Shown: piece by piece, positions 62,453 to 64,000 of the stretch
How positions within the stretch are numbered: position 1 is the stretch's first letter
Layout: every line of letters begins with the position of its first letter
Source: Undibacterium sp. 5I1
GTDB lineage: Bacteria; Pseudomonadota; Gammaproteobacteria; Burkholderiales; Burkholderiaceae_D
DNA: 64,000 bases
Direction of reading: 5' to 3'
NCBI RefSeq assembly: GCF_034314085.1
Contig: NZ_JAVIWI010000001.1
Location: 2,604,001 to 2,668,000, forward strand
Notes under the pieces: generated by a model
Database searches by the model: none
What the model was told of the DNA's origin: nothing
The model's input: only the letters and a program-made list of their open reading frames with translations
Program-made: the position numbers and the translations under genes

Positions 62453-63547
62453 ATGACAAATCGAGCTATCTGGGTTGACTATGCTAAAGCCATCGGCATT
62501 TTACTGGTGGTGTATGGTCATGTGGCCCGCGGTGTCTGGAATGCCGGAATCCCTTTTGATCAAGCTACCTACTCATTGATCGATAGTGTGATTTATAGCT
62601 TTCACATGCCATTGTTTTTCTTTTTATCGGGTCTATTTTTTAATGCCTCATTCCAAAAATACGGCGCTAAAAATCTGCTCATTGGTAAGCTGGAAACCAT
62701 TGCCTATCCTTACGTAGTTTGGTCTCTACTGCAAGGCATGGTTGAAGTGTTTTTATCTAAATACACAAATGGCAAAGTCAGTATTGCAGAAGTGCTGGCT
62801 TTATTCTGGATGCCTCGTGCGCACTTTTGGTTTTTATATGTACTATTTTTGGTATTTATATTAGCGACCTTACTGCATCGTTTTCTTCAGCTGAACGTAG
62901 CGTCATCTAAATTGCGTCCCTTAGCCTTGGTATTGCTTATCACTTCTGCGCTGTACGTTGGTAATGGCAACGGCAACATGGTTGCGCCCTTCCCTATTGA
63001 TTATCTTATGGCTTACTTTGTGTTTTTTGTACTGGGCATACAATCCGAACAGCTTGCTGAGGTCATCACCACACGGCCTCTGCTATGGCTGACCACAAGT
63101 ACGTGCGCATTTGTGGCGGCACAATGGGGTTTTCATCAAGGGCTAGGGTTGACGTATCTGCAGCAGGGACTGCTGAGCTTATTACTGGCGGTGATTTCTA
63201 TCGTCTTCATTTGTAGCATTGCTGTTTTTCTAGCCCAATTATCGCAACCTACGGCACGGGCTGGCTTACCACCATCACTAGCTTTGCTGTCATTCATCGG
63301 TTCATGCTCGATGACGATTTATCTGATGCATGTGCTGGTGGCAAGCGGCCTGCGGATAGTGCTAAGCAAATTATTGGGAGTGAGTAATTTAGCGGTACAT
63401 TTGCTGCTTGGCTGCCTTGCCGGTGTTGCAATACCAATCCTGATTGATCGCTTGAGTAAGCGATCGGCGTTCTCATCACTAGCGTATTTATTTTATCCGC
63501 CACGGAGATTGTCTCTCAAACCGGGTTCGGAAAATAAACCCGGCTAG
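62453..63547 (+). CDS. Acyltransferase family 3 membrane protein
   Basis: A 364-residue protein with about ten hydrophobic helices. The N-terminal segment RAIWVDYAKAIGILLVVYGH, with its conserved Asp and His, and FHMPLFFFLSGLFFN are typical of the acyltransferase-3 family. These enzymes add acetyl or other acyl groups to sugars of exported polysaccharides, O-antigen or membrane glycans. The next gene (minus strand) is a heptosyltransferase, which would fit a role in surface glycan modification, but they are convergent and the substrate is unknown. No clear ribosome-binding site. Confidence 0.9.
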   Translation: MTNRAIWVDYAKAIGILLVVYGHVARGVWNAGIPFDQATYSLIDSVIYSFHMPLFFFLSGLFFNASFQKYGAKNLLIGKLETIAYPYVVWSLLQGMVEVFLSKYTNGKVSIAEVLALFWMPRAHFWFLYVLFLVFILATLLHRFLQLNVASSKLRPLALVLLITSALYVGNGNGNMVAPFPIDYLMAYFVFFVLGIQSEQLAEVITTRPLLWLTTSTCAFVAAQWGFHQGLGLTYLQQGLLSLLLAVISIVFICSIAVFLAQLSQPTARAGLPPSLALLSFIGSCSMTIYLMHVLVASGLRIVLSKLLGVSNLAVHLLLGCLAGVAIPILIDRLSKRSAFSSLAYLFYPPRRLSLKPGSENKPG

Positions 63548-63565
63548 ATATCCGAGACTGCAATC

Positions 63566-64000
63566 TCAAGCTTGCTCTATCCGCTCTATCTGCTCTACGA
63601 TCTTCCAGATGCTATCACTGCTTAATTGCTGCATACAATTTTGATGGCCTAACGGACACTCACGCTGTTTACATGGCGAGCAACTTAAGCGCAAGGATAG
63701 TGAATAAGCGATATCTGAAAATGGCGGCGCATGGTCAGGGTCCGTAGGTCCGTATAAGGCGATCACAGGACGATTTAATGCCGAGGCAATATGCAGCAGG
63801 CCCGAGTCATTACTGACGATCGTAGCGGCGCTGGCGATCAGCGCAATCGCTTGATCCAGGCTGGTCTTGCCTGCCAGATGATGGACTTGCGGGCAAAGCT
63901 GGCGAATTTCTTCACACACCGCCTGATCTTTGGGCGAACCTAGCAAAACGATTTGGGTATCTGGCCGCATCTGTAAAATCTGTATTGCCAACTGCGCAAA
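63566..64000 (-). CDS. Glycosyltransferase family 9 (LPS heptosyltransferase), C-terminal part
   Basis: The frame is open to the right edge, so only the last 144 residues are in the window. The segment TIVSNDSGLLHIASALNRPV followed by ALYGPTDPDHAPPFSD is the donor-binding signature of heptosyltransferases such as WaaF and WaaC. A late SPCKQRECPLGHQNC cluster is typical of the WaaF type. It would add heptose to the inner core of lipopolysaccharide. The exact member (WaaC, WaaF or WaaQ) cannot be settled from this fragment. Confidence 0.88.
   Translation of the reverse strand, partial: FAQLAIQILQMRPDTQIVLLGSPKDQAVCEEIRQLCPQVHHLAGKTSLDQAIALIASAATIVSNDSGLLHIASALNRPVIALYGPTDPDHAPPFSDIAYSLSLRLSCSPCKQRECPLGHQNCMQQLSSDSIWKIVEQIERIEQA

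Overview
The window looks like a chromosome segment of a betaproteobacterium of the order Burkholderiales, most likely Oxalobacteraceae-like (an Undibacterium-type genome is my guess, not tested). The grounds are the gene neighbourhoods: rplM-rpsI; thrB of the aminoglycoside-phosphotransferase fold beside a DUF2782 protein, a LOG-family protein and polA; BPSS1780-type membrane protein; purD-hemF-nadD-rsfS-rlmH-maf-rng; glyA-nrdR; and a TRZ/ATZ-type deaminase. Base composition appears moderate, with AT-rich intergenic DNA. I see no phage, plasmid, intact insertion sequence or CRISPR array. Almost all of the window is ordinary core genome; the unusual content lies between the genes.

Layout. 1-1123: rpsI (edge) and rplM on the minus strand, then a strong small-RNA candidate on the minus strand (about 780 to 684). 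1124-8002: an OsmC protein; a minus-strand group of DUF2782 protein, thrB and a BPSS1780 membrane protein; then LOG and polA starting back to back. 8329-18147: mtaD, a secreted Cys protein, an M14 carboxypeptidase, spmAB, small envelope proteins and a signalling cluster (a DUF3391-like module, an HDOD protein, a cNMP-binding diguanylate cyclase). 18308-25127: ompW, a GDSL lipoprotein and an RND pump with its adaptor. 25128-32410: an accessory-looking stretch with long gene-poor gaps and small genes (DUF2726, DUF2807, DUF1993, AlkB, Spy-like, GNAT) plus ppx. 32411-46264: a methyltransferase, two identical tRNA-Lys genes and the whole Tol-Pal locus with tamA and tamB set between tolR and tolA. 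46398-54554: an SDR, glyA, nrdR, a GAF protein, formaldehyde detoxification (frmA, fghA) and a HerA-like ATPase. 54686-64000: yebC, purD, hemF, nadD, rsfS, rlmH, maf, rng, an acyltransferase and the end of a heptosyltransferase.

The most interesting reading concerns RNA. The candidate RNA at 684-780 has a good promoter, a 10-bp hairpin, an open CU-rich stretch and an intrinsic terminator. Its open stretch carries CCUCCUUA, the same as the 3' end of 16S rRNA, and AUUGUCUCCU. The latter pairs perfectly over 10 nt with the ribosome-binding site of ompW and over 9 nt with that of the GDSL lipoprotein, both in this window. A second RNA-like unit (about 29956 to 29885) sits upstream of the Spy-like gene.

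The intergenic spaces are also seeded with several families of short palindromic repeats. The largest is a family of about 90 bp with six copies (4258, 12571, 37862, 46291, 49254, 59421), with terminal ATATACTCC/GGAGTATAT and an inner TTGTCCA/TGGACAA hairpin. Others are a TTACGCAAAA-ended family, a GTAGGGTGC-ended family, TGCGG-core hairpins, and a long inverted repeat in front of glyA. All functional statements come from reading sequence and family knowledge; no database search or folding computation was run.
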